Source: Candidatus Mcinerneyibacterium aminivorans (lineage in GTDB: Bacteria > Macinerneyibacteriota > Macinerneyibacteria > Macinerneyibacteriales > Macinerneyibacteriaceae). Taken from it: a DNA stretch of 64,000 bases. Where the stretch lies: assembly GCA_008086245.1 (NCBI GenBank), contig VSIX01000065.1:31295-95294 (forward strand), in the 5' to 3' direction. The translations under genes were made by a program, and so were the position numbers. This document shows positions 25,492 through 34,748 of this stretch, one piece after another. Every line of letters begins with the position of its first letter. Positions within the stretch are counted from its first letter, which is position 1. The notes under the pieces were generated by a model. That model was not told the DNA's origin, did no database searches, and worked only from the letters and a program-made list of their open reading frames with translations.

Positions 25492-26658
25492 TTATCCTTC
25501 TGGGTTTTCTCTATATGTTATTTTCAGTTCGGGGGCGGACAAAAACTCAACAGCTCTTAGCATAGTTTTAGGATAGGTTGGAAATAAAAGAATACTGATA
25601 GGATTCTCATGATTTATTCTCTGATTTAAAATATCTGTAACATTTACAGAAAAATTACCCCCATAATTTTCCATAGGGCTTTTTATGCTGCTTGAAAAAG
25701 AGAAATTTTCAGCATCTGAATTTTTAACAATAGCAGAAAATAAATAATCCTGATTTTTGTCGATATCATTAAGAGAAATATCAAGGGTTGTTTCTAAAAT
25801 TTCTGTATCATAGTTGGAAAATACAAGATGAGCATCTAATATCTCCCATTTTGGATCTATGTTGTTCTCATCAAAATCAATAGTAAACACAGGATTATAT
25901 CCGTCTCCGATAATAGTTGTTGAAGATAGATTGGTAGTAGTAAAACTTTCGGCTATATGAATATCTGCATAAGCATTAATTTCTTCATCAACAGTTTCAT
26001 TTTGTTCATTTGTATATTCATAGGTTATAACCGGTTTGTTATCCTTGTTACTATTGGTTGAGTGAAATGATATGATGTTGTAATCCTGCTGCTGGCTTTC
26101 AGAATAAATCACCAATCCATAATTTTCTGATTGATTATTTTTCCAGTATTCAACATAACTGGAAATATCTATTTCAGCATAATTTAGTTCTTGGTTTTCA
26201 TCGTATTTAATGTTCTCTTCAGTTACAGTGATGGGATTTGTAATATCCTCAGTCCAGTTCCAGCTGGTTCCATCAATTCGTTCTTCCCAGGTTGCTTCTG
26301 AATTTTTCCATTCCGCTGTGCATCTTGCAATCTTGAAGGATGTATTATCAAGCATGTTTTTCGCTATATATAATTTCAAATAGAAGGGGCCATTATCAAG
26401 ATTGATGTTTTCGGAAATATTATAATCAATTAAACTACGAACTTCTCTATTTTTGGAAAACCCTACCCAAAGTTCAAGGTGGCTGTTTAAATCGTAATCT
26501 GTTCGATTTGTATAGTAATTTTTAAGACTGATTGTGGTTTCTTCGCTTGGACCATTAATATTTGAATCGGAATAATCTGTCGATAGATCTATCGGTCCTT
26601 TTTTCCCGCAGGAAAATATAAAAAAAACCAGAATAATAAATATTAAATTTTTTTTCAT
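25492..26658 (-). CDS. DNRLRE-type lipoprotein
   Basis: 388 residues after AAGGAGG. A lipoprotein signal (FFIFSCGKK) puts the lipidated Cys at residue 17. Two beta-sandwich repeats follow, with the marks of DNRLRE domains: residues 40-215 contain TWEERIDGTSWNW, DISSYVEYWKNN and NYGLVIYSES, and a second set with AYADIHIAES lies after residue 225. DNRLRE modules occur in large surface proteins and may bind carbohydrate or cell wall. Here the protein is freestanding and paired with a beta-barrel, suggesting an outer-membrane surface assembly (inference). Confidence 0.78.
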   Translation of the reverse strand: MKKNLIFIILVFFIFSCGKKGPIDLSTDYSDSNINGPSEETTISLKNYYTNRTDYDLNSHLELWVGFSKNREVRSLIDYNISENINLDNGPFYLKLYIAKNMLDNTSFKIARCTAEWKNSEATWEERIDGTSWNWTEDITNPITVTEENIKYDENQELNYAEIDISSYVEYWKNNQSENYGLVIYSESQQQDYNIISFHSTNSNKDNKPVITYEYTNEQNETVDEEINAYADIHIAESFTTTNLSSTTIIGDGYNPVFTIDFDENNIDPKWEILDAHLVFSNYDTEILETTLDISLNDIDKNQDYLFSAIVKNSDAENFSFSSSIKSPMENYGGNFSVNVTDILNQRINHENPISILLFPTYPKTMLRAVEFLSAPELKITYRENPEG

Positions 26659-26678
26659 TAAAATACCTCCTTAATAAA

Positions 26679-26707
26679 AAATTAAATCATTGTACTGTAA
26701 AAGTCAA
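26679..26707 (-). promoter_or_regulatory. Promoter of the lipoprotein/barrel unit
   Basis: On the minus strand TTGACT (26707-26702) and TAATTT (26684-26679) are spaced by 17 nt, close upstream of the AAGGAGG site of the lipoprotein gene. Confidence 0.55.
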
Positions 26708-26771
26708 GCTTCAAATACTCATATCGGTTTTAAATAGAAATATTTTACAGGTTTCCACTTTTTTTATATTA

Positions 26772-26799
26772 TTGTGATTTATTAAAATAATGATATAAT
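26772..26799 (+). promoter_or_regulatory. Promoter of the response regulator/kinase pair
   Basis: TTGTGA (26772-26777), 16-nt spacer, perfect TATAAT (26794-26799), then GGGGGTGAG just before the ATG at 26824. Confidence 0.65.
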
Positions 26800-26823
26800 T
26801 AATAGATTTATGGGGGTGAGAAA

Positions 26824-27213
26824 ATGAAAAGAATAAAGATTCTTCTTGTTGATGACAATAAGTCTTTAAGTTTTGGTTTAAAAGAGTATCTTCAGGATTA
26901 TAACATGAATGTTAGTATCGTAAATTCAGCCGAAAAAGCATTCGAAAAATATAAAATTGATGAATTTGATGTAATTATAGTTGATCTTAGATTGCCCGGA
27001 ATGAACGGGGAGGATTTTATTTTAAGTTGTGAAAGAAAATATAATAATTTAAAATATATAATTTATACCGGATCTTCTGATTATACATTAAAAAAAGAAT
27101 TAAAAAATAGTGCCAATTTAAGTAAGAATATCATAAAAAAACCTTTGAATGGTTTCAAAAAAATTAAAAAAGAAATTGATAGTTTAATTGGAGATAGCGA
27201 TAATTGTGATTAA
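26824..27213 (+). CDS. Single-domain response regulator
   Basis: 129 residues. A receiver domain only: acidic pair Asp10-Asp11, phosphoacceptor Asp54 in VIIVDLRLPGMNG, switch Thr in IIYTGSS and the conserved Lys in IIKKPL. There is no DNA-binding or enzymatic output, so it acts by protein contact or as a phosphate shuttle. Its end overlaps the kinase start by 8 nt, so the two are translated together and are probably partners. Confidence 0.92.
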   Translation: MKRIKILLVDDNKSLSFGLKEYLQDYNMNVSIVNSAEKAFEKYKIDEFDVIIVDLRLPGMNGEDFILSCERKYNNLKYIIYTGSSDYTLKKELKNSANLSKNIIKKPLNGFKKIKKEIDSLIGDSDNCD

Positions 27214-29941
27214 GAAAAAGATTGGTTTTATTATTATCCTTGTAGTAGTTATCACTTTTAAAATCTATTCAGAAAAGGAAGTTAATTTAGGGTTCATTCA
27301 AAAGAAGCCTTATATATATATCAATGAAAAAAACAGCACAGAAGGGTCTGTATTTAATTTATTTAAAAAAATTTCAAAAAAAGAAAAACTAGAATTAAAC
27401 TATGTCTTGCTGGAGAAAAAAGTAGATAAAAATAGTTTTTTAAATTCAAACTTAGATATTATCTGTGTTTATAGTGATAAATTCATTTCTTCGAACTATA
27501 AAAATTTAAATGTTCTTAATTATTTTACTGACTGGACTAAAATTTGCAGTAATCAGCTGGAATATAATCTTTATAGAGAAAAACCAGTGAAGATATACAC
27601 CTATCATAAAGAAATTAATAAAATTAAAACTGTTTTAAACAATCGATATTCGATTCCATGTGATATTAGATACGTAAAAAGAAGGGAAGATATAATTAAT
27701 AATCTACAAACTAAAAAAATTAATTTTTCAGTATTAAATAGAATAGATATTTTAAAAGGTATTGATAATTTACATAGAACTAATATGATAATATCTTATA
27801 ACCCTTATCTCTTAATTATAAAGAAAAATAGAAAAGAATTATATAATATTATTAAAGACTATCTGTATGAAATTGATTTAAAGGAAAACAAAATTAATAA
27901 ATTACTTTTACATACCCATCAAAAAAAGCTAAATAATGAAATTTATTATGCAATTTTTGGATTGATTGTTCTTTCCTTATTTTTTTATATGGGATATCTA
28001 GTTTTAGCCAGACAAATACAAAAGAAAAATGAACTTCTCGAGGAAAGTGAAAAGAAATTTGCGAGATTAGCAAATGTTTCCCCTGTTGCTATAATGATCT
28101 ATCAAAAAAACAAATGGGTTTTTGCGAATAAAGTTGCCGTGGAAATAACGGGATATTCTGAAAAAGAACTCAAAAATATGTATTTTTGGGAATTTGTACA
28201 TCCGAATTATAAAGAGATTGTCAAAAAAAGAGGGCAAAAAAGACAGAAAGGATGGGATGTTAAAAAAAGATATGAATTTAAAATATTAACAAAAAAAGGG
28301 GAGGAGAAGTGGGTATATTTATCAGGAACCCATGTTCAATATGACGGAAACCCTGCAGGGATAATATCTGTTATAGATATTACAAAAAGGAAGGAATATG
28401 AAAAAAAACTTGTTGAGAAAGAAAAAAGATTGGAACTAGCCCTGGAGGGGGGAGAACTTGGCATGTGGGACTGGAATGTTAAAACCAATGAGCTTATATA
28501 TAATGCTCAATGGGCCGAGATGCTTGGATATTCACTCTCTGAAATTGATGATAATTTTTTGGAATGGGAAGAGAGGATTCATCCTGCCGACAGAGCCTGG
28601 GTAAAAAATGAATTAAAAAAACATTTAAATGGCGAAACAGGTATTTATAAAACTGAATATAGAGTTTGTACCAAACATAATAATTACATATGGATTCTTG
28701 ATAAAGGAAAAATATTTGAGTGGGATGAGAAAAATAATCCTGTTAGAATGATTGGAACCCATCTGGATATTACGGAGCAGAAAAAGATAGAAAGTGAATT
28801 AGGCAGCATTAAAATATTTCTTGAAAATATTACAAATTCAATGCCCTCTATCCTAATTACGGTAAATAAGAAAGGTAAAATTACTTACTGGAATAATAAA
28901 GCTGAAAAAAGTCTTGGAATATCTCATAATTACATTGGGAAAGATATTATGAATGCCCTGGATTATTATGATAGTATAATGTATGATATTAACACTGCTA
29001 TTGGTGAAAATCGAATAGTAGAAAAAACAAATATTTTAATAAAACAGGAAGATTATGAACGGTATAAGGATATTACGATTTATCCTTTAAATAAAAATGG
29101 TGTGGATGGAGCTGTAATCCGGATTGATGATGTTACAAAAAGAAGAAAATTACAGGAAATTGTTGCCCATTCCGAAAAAATGATGGCTGTAGGAGGACTT
29201 GCCTCCGGGCTGGCCCATGAGATAAATAATCCACTGGCTGCAATACTTGGCAACACAGAAGTTTTGATAAATAGATTAAAAAAAGATAATAAAAAAGGGC
29301 GAGAAATAGCTGAAGAATTAGAAATATCATATGAAAAAATAGTCGCTTTTTTAGAAAAGCAAAAAGCTTATAAATTACTTGAAAATGCCAAACAGGCTTC
29401 TAAAAGGGCAGCGAATATTGTAAAAGATATTCTCGAGTTCGGGCAGGATAATAAAACGGGAAAAAAATATTATAATATACAAAAGATCCTGGATAGAACA
29501 GTAGAAGTTGCTAAAAATGATTTTGATTTTAAAAAAAAGTATGACATCAAAAATATAAAATTTATAAAAGAATATGAAAATATTCCAAAAATAAAATGTG
29601 ATAAAGGCAAGATTCAGCAGGTTATTTTAAATATGATAAAGAATAGTGCTCAGGCAATGGCCCAAAAAAATCATAATCGAAATAAAATAATATTAAGGAT
29701 CTCCTCTGAGGATAACTTTGCTAAAATTGAAATAGAAGATAATGGTATTGGTATAGATGAGAAGATTGAAAATAGAATATTTGAGCCTTTTTTCTCTACT
29801 AAGACGGTTGGTGAAGGGACAGGTCTTGGACTCTCCATATCATATTTCATTATTACAGAAATTCATAATGGAAAGCTTAATGTTGAATCAGAAAAAAATA
29901 AGGGAACAAAATTCATTATAATGCTTCCCGTAAACGGTTAA
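27206..29941 (+). CDS. Sensor histidine kinase with periplasmic solute-binding-like domain and three PAS domains
   Basis: About 911 residues from GTG 27206 (GGAG upstream; an in-frame TTG at 27188 is possible). A signal-anchor at 2-22 leads to a periplasmic domain of about 220 residues that resembles SBP_bac_3 amino-acid-binding proteins (VNLGFIQKKPYIYIN opening). A membrane helix lies near 255. Three PAS/PAC modules follow, with ISVIDITKRKEYE and ITEQKKIESEL ends. The kinase core has AHEINNPL with His671, an N-box with NMIKNSAQAM, and EDNGIGID and GTGLGLSIS for ATP binding. It probably senses a small amino acid or peptide outside the cell and phosphorylates the upstream receiver protein. Confidence 0.93.
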   Translation: MIKKKIGFIIILVVVITFKIYSEKEVNLGFIQKKPYIYINEKNSTEGSVFNLFKKISKKEKLELNYVLLEKKVDKNSFLNSNLDIICVYSDKFISSNYKNLNVLNYFTDWTKICSNQLEYNLYREKPVKIYTYHKEINKIKTVLNNRYSIPCDIRYVKRREDIINNLQTKKINFSVLNRIDILKGIDNLHRTNMIISYNPYLLIIKKNRKELYNIIKDYLYEIDLKENKINKLLLHTHQKKLNNEIYYAIFGLIVLSLFFYMGYLVLARQIQKKNELLEESEKKFARLANVSPVAIMIYQKNKWVFANKVAVEITGYSEKELKNMYFWEFVHPNYKEIVKKRGQKRQKGWDVKKRYEFKILTKKGEEKWVYLSGTHVQYDGNPAGIISVIDITKRKEYEKKLVEKEKRLELALEGGELGMWDWNVKTNELIYNAQWAEMLGYSLSEIDDNFLEWEERIHPADRAWVKNELKKHLNGETGIYKTEYRVCTKHNNYIWILDKGKIFEWDEKNNPVRMIGTHLDITEQKKIESELGSIKIFLENITNSMPSILITVNKKGKITYWNNKAEKSLGISHNYIGKDIMNALDYYDSIMYDINTAIGENRIVEKTNILIKQEDYERYKDITIYPLNKNGVDGAVIRIDDVTKRRKLQEIVAHSEKMMAVGGLASGLAHEINNPLAAILGNTEVLINRLKKDNKKGREIAEELEISYEKIVAFLEKQKAYKLLENAKQASKRAANIVKDILEFGQDNKTGKKYYNIQKILDRTVEVAKNDFDFKKKYDIKNIKFIKEYENIPKIKCDKGKIQQVILNMIKNSAQAMAQKNHNRNKIILRISSEDNFAKIEIEDNGIGIDEKIENRIFEPFFSTKTVGEGTGLGLSISYFIITEIHNGKLNVESEKNKGTKFIIMLPVNG

Positions 29942-30027
29942 ATATTTATCCTATTCGAGCAAATATCAACAAACTTGTTTTTAAATAGTATTATAGAATA
30001 TAAACTTATTTTCTTTCTTATTAATTA

Positions 30028-30059
30028 TTGACATTATTTATTCTTGAATTATTATTCAA
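30028..30059 (+). promoter_or_regulatory. Promoter with overlapping dyad before the DUF1015-pta operon
   Basis: TTGACA at 30028-30033 is followed 17 nt later by ATTATT. The perfect inverted repeat TTGAATTATTATTCAA (30044-30059) covers the -10 region, as an operator for a dimeric repressor would. Confidence 0.5.
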
Positions 30060-30116
30060 TTAACGAAATAAATTGTTGAGTTTAGGTTAATAATAAATTT
30101 AGAAAGGAGTGGTTTG

Positions 30117-31376
30117 ATGGCTGAATTAAAACCATTTAAAGGACTTAGACCAAAGGAAAATTTGGTAGATGAAATTGCTTCTCCTCCATATGATGTACTG
30201 GATTCTGAAGAAGCAAGAGAAAAGGTTAAGGACAATCCTTACTCATTTTTGCATGTAGTTAAACCAGAGGTTGATTTGCCAAGAGATATTGATTTATACG
30301 ATGATAAGGTTTATCAAAAAGCTAAAGAAAATCTTGATAGGCTTATTAACAAAAACTGGATGATTCAGGATGAGAAAGAATGTTTTTATATTTATCGGCA
30401 AAAGATGAACGACCACGTTCAAACAGGTCTGATGGCTGCTGCATCTGTGGACGATTATGAACAAAGCGTGATAAAAAAACACGAACATACTAGAAAGAAA
30501 AAAGAAGAGGATAGAACAAAACATGTAGATACTTTAGATGCTAATACTGGTCCGGTATTTTTAACCTATAAAGCAAAAAAAGAAATTGATAATATTGTTC
30601 AAAACTATATCGAAAATAATAAACCTGTTTATAATTTCAAAAGTGATGATGGAATAGAAGTTGAGCACACCTTTTGGGTCGTTGATGATAGCGATGCAAT
30701 AAATAAAATCAAAAATGAATTTGATAAAATTGATACTCTTTATATTGCCGATGGGCATCATCGTTCTAAAGCAGCTCAAAGGGCAAGAGACCTTAAGAAG
30801 AAAAGAAATGATAATCACACAGGTAATGAAGAGTATAATTATTTTTTATCAGTAATATTCCCACATAATCAGATGTATATAATGGATTATAATAGGGTTG
30901 TTAAAGATTTAAACGGCATGTCAAAAGATGAATTTATAGATGCAATCAAGCAAAATTTCAAAGTGGAAGAATTTGGCTCAAAAGAAAAATTTTATAAACC
31001 GTCCGAAAAACACTTTTTTGGGATGTATCTTGATGGCAAATGGTATAAACTGAAAGCAAAAGAGGAAAGCTTTGATCAAAACGATCCTATTGAGTCACTT
31101 GATGTAGCTATTTTACAAAAGAATTTACTTTCTCCTATATTAAATATTGGAAATCCAAGAACCGATGAAAGAATAAAATTTGTGGGCGGAATAAGAGGGA
31201 TGAAAGAGCTTGTTAAACTTGTGGAAAATGATGGATATAAGGTCGCTTTTTCAATGTATCCCACCTCTATTGAACAGCTAATGGATGTTGCAGATGCTAA
31301 TAAAGTTATGCCCCCCAAATCAACATGGTTCGAACCGAAACTAAGAAGCGGTTTATGCGTACATCTTCTAAAATAG
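30117..31376 (+). CDS. DUF1015 family protein
   Basis: 419 residues from ATG 30117, after AAAGGAGTGG. The DUF1015 blocks are all present: FKGLRP...EIASPPYDVLD at the start, NPYSFLHVVKPE, VIKKHEHTRKKKEEDR, DTLYIADGHHRSKAA and LFSMYPTSIEQLMDVADANKVMPPKSTWFEPK-type ending (AFSMYPTSIEQL, MPPKSTWFEPK). The conserved His and Asp residues suggest an enzyme or ligand-binding site, but the biochemical function is not established to my knowledge. It is the first gene of an operon with pta, an aminotransferase and a peptidase, hinting at amino-acid metabolism. Confidence 0.9.
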   Translation: MAELKPFKGLRPKENLVDEIASPPYDVLDSEEAREKVKDNPYSFLHVVKPEVDLPRDIDLYDDKVYQKAKENLDRLINKNWMIQDEKECFYIYRQKMNDHVQTGLMAAASVDDYEQSVIKKHEHTRKKKEEDRTKHVDTLDANTGPVFLTYKAKKEIDNIVQNYIENNKPVYNFKSDDGIEVEHTFWVVDDSDAINKIKNEFDKIDTLYIADGHHRSKAAQRARDLKKKRNDNHTGNEEYNYFLSVIFPHNQMYIMDYNRVVKDLNGMSKDEFIDAIKQNFKVEEFGSKEKFYKPSEKHFFGMYLDGKWYKLKAKEESFDQNDPIESLDVAILQKNLLSPILNIGNPRTDERIKFVGGIRGMKELVKLVENDGYKVAFSMYPTSIEQLMDVADANKVMPPKSTWFEPKLRSGLCVHLLK

Positions 31377-31392
31377 TAATAAAGGGGAATAG

Positions 31393-32364
31393 ATGAATTT
31401 TATAAAAAAAATAAGAGAAAAAAGTAGAGGAGAAAAGAAGATTCTATGTTTACCTGAAACCGAAGATAACCGCGTTATAGAAGCTGCTCAGATACTTGTG
31501 GATGAGCAGCTTGTCAAAAAGGTTGTTTTAATTGGAGAATCCGACAAAATTGATATAGCTGAAGAAAATATAGAAATTATAAATTTTCAAAACGGTCCTG
31601 ATTTTGATAAGATGGTTCAAAAGTATTATGAAAAAAGAAAACATAAAGGTATAACGAAGGCAGATGCCAGAGAACAGCTTAAAGATAATCTTTATTATAG
31701 TGCTATGCTTTTGGATATGAACTATGTAGATGCTGTAGTAGCTGGGGCATCACATCCAACAGGTGATGTTTTGAGAGCAGCTATTAAAGGTGTAGGACTC
31801 AAAAAAAATATCGAAACTATTTCTTCAGTGTTTATTATGATTACCGACAAAAAGGAATTTGGATATAAGGGGATTTTGGGTTTTGCTGATTGCGCAGTAG
31901 TTCCTGATCCGGATTCTCAGCAGCTTGCAACTATTGCCGAGAGTTCAGCTGAGACTTTTAAGAATCTTTTAGGAGTTAATCCGAAAGTTGCGTTTTTAAG
32001 TTTTTCTACTAAAGGGAGTGCCAAACATGAGAAAGTTGATAATATATTGAAGGCAATTAAACTGCTGGATGAGAAAAAAGTAAATTTTGATTACGATGGA
32101 GAGCTTCAGGCGGATGCAGCACTTTTAAATGCAGTTGCAAAAAAGAAAGCACCTGAATCCACAATAGCTGGAAATGCTAATTGTTTAATATTCCCATCCC
32201 TTGAAGCAGGTAATATTGGTTATAAATTGGTTCAAAGATTCGCAGATGCAGAAGCGGTTGGTCCAATTATTCAGGGTTTAGCTAAGCCCTATAATGACCT
32301 TTCCAGAGGCTGCAGTGTAGATGATATTGTAAATACTGCTTGCCTTGCATTATTAAATAGTTAG
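31393..32364 (+). CDS. pta: Phosphate acetyltransferase
   Basis: 323 residues after AAAGGGG. A short single-domain Pta: CLPETEDNRVIEAA, YYSAMLLDMNYVDAVVAGASHPTGDVLRAA split over residues 97-125, GFADCAVVPDPDSQQLA, FLSFSTKGSA and GNANCLIFPSLEAGNIGYK are the standard blocks. It interconverts acetyl-CoA and acetyl phosphate, the entry to acetate formation and ATP by substrate-level phosphorylation. Acetate kinase is not in this window. It sits 16 nt after DUF1015. Confidence 0.95.
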   Translation: MNFIKKIREKSRGEKKILCLPETEDNRVIEAAQILVDEQLVKKVVLIGESDKIDIAEENIEIINFQNGPDFDKMVQKYYEKRKHKGITKADAREQLKDNLYYSAMLLDMNYVDAVVAGASHPTGDVLRAAIKGVGLKKNIETISSVFIMITDKKEFGYKGILGFADCAVVPDPDSQQLATIAESSAETFKNLLGVNPKVAFLSFSTKGSAKHEKVDNILKAIKLLDEKKVNFDYDGELQADAALLNAVAKKKAPESTIAGNANCLIFPSLEAGNIGYKLVQRFADAEAVGPIIQGLAKPYNDLSRGCSVDDIVNTACLALLNS

Positions 32365-32372
32365 GAGATATT

Positions 32373-33533
32373 ATGAATATATCAGATAGAGTAAGTTCAT
32401 TGTCAGATTCTCCAACCCTGGCGATGAACCAGAAGGTTTCGGAATTAAAAGAAGAAGGGAAAGATATAATATCACTGGGAGTAGGTGAACCTGATTTTCC
32501 AACTCCACAGTATATAAAAAATGCTGCCATAAAAGCATTAGAAAAAGATATGACCAAGTATACTACTTCTTCGGGAACTTCAGATTTAAAGAAAGTAATC
32601 AAACAAAAATTTAAAGATGAATATGGATTAGATTATAATCTTGAAAACATATTGGTTTCTGCAGGGGCAAAACATGCATTGTGGAATTCGATTTTTACAT
32701 TATTAAATGAAAATGATGAAGCAATAATATTTTCACCTTACTGGGTATCCTATCCTGAACAGGTTAAAACGGCAAAGGCAAATCCTGTTATTATCAAAAC
32801 CGATCCTGATAACGATTTTGAACCGGATATAGAGAAGTTGAAAAAGAAAATAAACAGTAAAACAAAATTGATATTGCTAAATACTCCTAACAATCCTTCG
32901 GGAGCTGTATACAGTGAAGAAACCATTAAAGAGATAACAGATATAGCAAGAAAAAATGATTTATGGATAATTTCAGATGAAATATATGAAAAGATTGTAT
33001 ATAAAGATGTTGAACATCATAATGTTGCAAAATACTATCCCGAAAAAACGATTTTAATTAATGGAGTATCTAAGGCATATTCTATGACTGGATGGCGGAT
33101 CGGGTTTGCACTCGGACCAAAAGAAATTATTTCACAGATGGGTAAACTGCAGGGTCAGGTAACATCATGCCCAAACTCGATAGCACAATATGCTTCTCAA
33201 ATTGCAATTTCCGATGAACAGAATGAAGTAACCGATATGTACATTGAATTTCAAAAAAGAAGAGATTATATTGTTAAAAGATTAAACAAAATGAACGGAA
33301 TTATATGCAAGGTGCCAAAAGGTACATTCTATATATTCTGCGATGTATCACAATTGATTGAAAATAAAGGATTTGATAATTCCGATGATGTAGTACATTT
33401 CTTCTTAGAAGAAGCAAATGTTGCAACTGTTTCCAGTGAAGCCTTTGGGTATGAAAATTTTGTAAGAATGTCTTTTGCTAATTCAATAGAGAATATTGAA
33501 AAAGCAATGGATAGGATTGAGGAAATTATATAA
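32373..33533 (+). CDS. Class I aminotransferase (aspartate aminotransferase type)
   Basis: 386 residues. A fold-type I PLP enzyme: LGVGEPDFPTP, YTTSSGTSDLKK, NTPNNPSGAVYS, ISDEIYEKIVY and the PLP lysine in GVSKAYSMTGWRIGF. Subgroup I-gamma aspartate/prephenate aminotransferases look like this. It would move amino groups between aspartate (or another amino acid) and 2-oxoglutarate. It begins 8 nt after pta and its last base is shared with the next gene start. Confidence 0.93.
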   Translation: MNISDRVSSLSDSPTLAMNQKVSELKEEGKDIISLGVGEPDFPTPQYIKNAAIKALEKDMTKYTTSSGTSDLKKVIKQKFKDEYGLDYNLENILVSAGAKHALWNSIFTLLNENDEAIIFSPYWVSYPEQVKTAKANPVIIKTDPDNDFEPDIEKLKKKINSKTKLILLNTPNNPSGAVYSEETIKEITDIARKNDLWIISDEIYEKIVYKDVEHHNVAKYYPEKTILINGVSKAYSMTGWRIGFALGPKEIISQMGKLQGQVTSCPNSIAQYASQIAISDEQNEVTDMYIEFQKRRDYIVKRLNKMNGIICKVPKGTFYIFCDVSQLIENKGFDNSDDVVHFFLEEANVATVSSEAFGYENFVRMSFANSIENIEKAMDRIEEII

Positions 33534-34666
33534 TGAAAGATGAAAAGATGTTTAATAATTTTATGGAGATGGTAAAAATACCATCTCCTTCAAAAAATGA
33601 AAAGAATATATATGAATATCTTATTAAAAAATTAAAAAATATGGGGCTTAAAGTTGAGACAGATAATACAGGGGACAAGATCGGATCAAATGCAAACAAT
33701 ATATATGCAATTTTAGAAGGAAATTCTAATAAAGAGGGTATAATATTAAGTGCCCATATGGATACGGTTGTGCCTGCTGAAAAACAAAACCCCCATATTG
33801 AAGGAACTATTATTAAAAGTGATGAAAATAGCGTACTTGGTGGAGATGATAAAGCAGGGATAGCAATAATTTTAGAGATTATTAATCAATTGAAAAAGAA
33901 GAAAATTAAGCATGGTGATATTGAAGTGGTAATTACCGTAGCTGAAGAAATTGGTCTGCTTGGAGCTAAAAATTTTGATACAGCTAAATTCAAAAATAAT
34001 AAAGCAATGGTTTTTGATATGAAAGGTATCGATAAAATAGGGTTTGCCTCTATAGGACAGAAAAAGTATTTTTTGGAAATTGAAGGTAGATCTTCTCATG
34101 CAGCTATGGCTCCCGAAAAAGGAATTAACGCTGTTAAGATAGCTGCAGATATAATATCCTCGATTGATACCGGGCAGCTGGATTTTGAAACTACAGCAAA
34201 TGTCGGTACTGTTGAAGGTGGAAGCGAAACCAATATAGTTCCAGATTATGCCAGAATTTCGGGAGAAGTGAGATCACACGATAAAAAGAAAATTAATTAT
34301 TACATTAATAAAATTATAGAAAATTCATGGGAAATTATAAGAAACTATAATAAAACTATTGAAAATGAAGTAATATTTCCCAAATTTAGCTATGAAATAG
34401 AAGATAGCTATAGACCTTTTACTATTAATAAAAATAGTTCTTTTATAAAAAACCTCTTAATAGCAGGGAAAAACCTGAATAGAGAACAGATGCTCATAAA
34501 AAATAACGGTGGAAATGATGGAAATATTTTCAATGAAAAGGGCATAAAAAGTGTAGTTATTGGTATCGGTATGGAGGATGTTCATTCAAAAAAGGAAAAA
34601 ATCGATTATGAAAATATGAAAAAAGTTGTGAAACTTATAATGGAATACTTAAAAGTTATAGAGTAA
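33533..34666 (+). CDS. M20 family peptidase (peptidase T-like)
   Basis: 377 residues; ATG 33533 overlaps the aminotransferase stop. The co-catalytic zinc site is visible: LSAHMDTVVPA (His, Asp), GGDDKAG (bridging Asp), TVAEEIGLLGA (Glu-Glu) and VFDMKG. The dimerisation domain includes GRSSHAAMAPEKGINA, and a late MEDVHSK gives the last His. It matches the PepT-like tripeptidase subgroup. It probably trims peptides to amino acids for the fermentative aminotransferases beside it. Confidence 0.9.
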   Translation: MKDEKMFNNFMEMVKIPSPSKNEKNIYEYLIKKLKNMGLKVETDNTGDKIGSNANNIYAILEGNSNKEGIILSAHMDTVVPAEKQNPHIEGTIIKSDENSVLGGDDKAGIAIILEIINQLKKKKIKHGDIEVVITVAEEIGLLGAKNFDTAKFKNNKAMVFDMKGIDKIGFASIGQKKYFLEIEGRSSHAAMAPEKGINAVKIAADIISSIDTGQLDFETTANVGTVEGGSETNIVPDYARISGEVRSHDKKKINYYINKIIENSWEIIRNYNKTIENEVIFPKFSYEIEDSYRPFTINKNSSFIKNLLIAGKNLNREQMLIKNNGGNDGNIFNEKGIKSVVIGIGMEDVHSKKEKIDYENMKKVVKLIMEYLKVIE

Positions 34667-34748
34667 AAACGATATAAAAAATGTGGCTTGACATAAACTT
34701 AATTTAAATTATTCTTGATTTGGAAAATAAAATAAGGAGGTTTAATAT

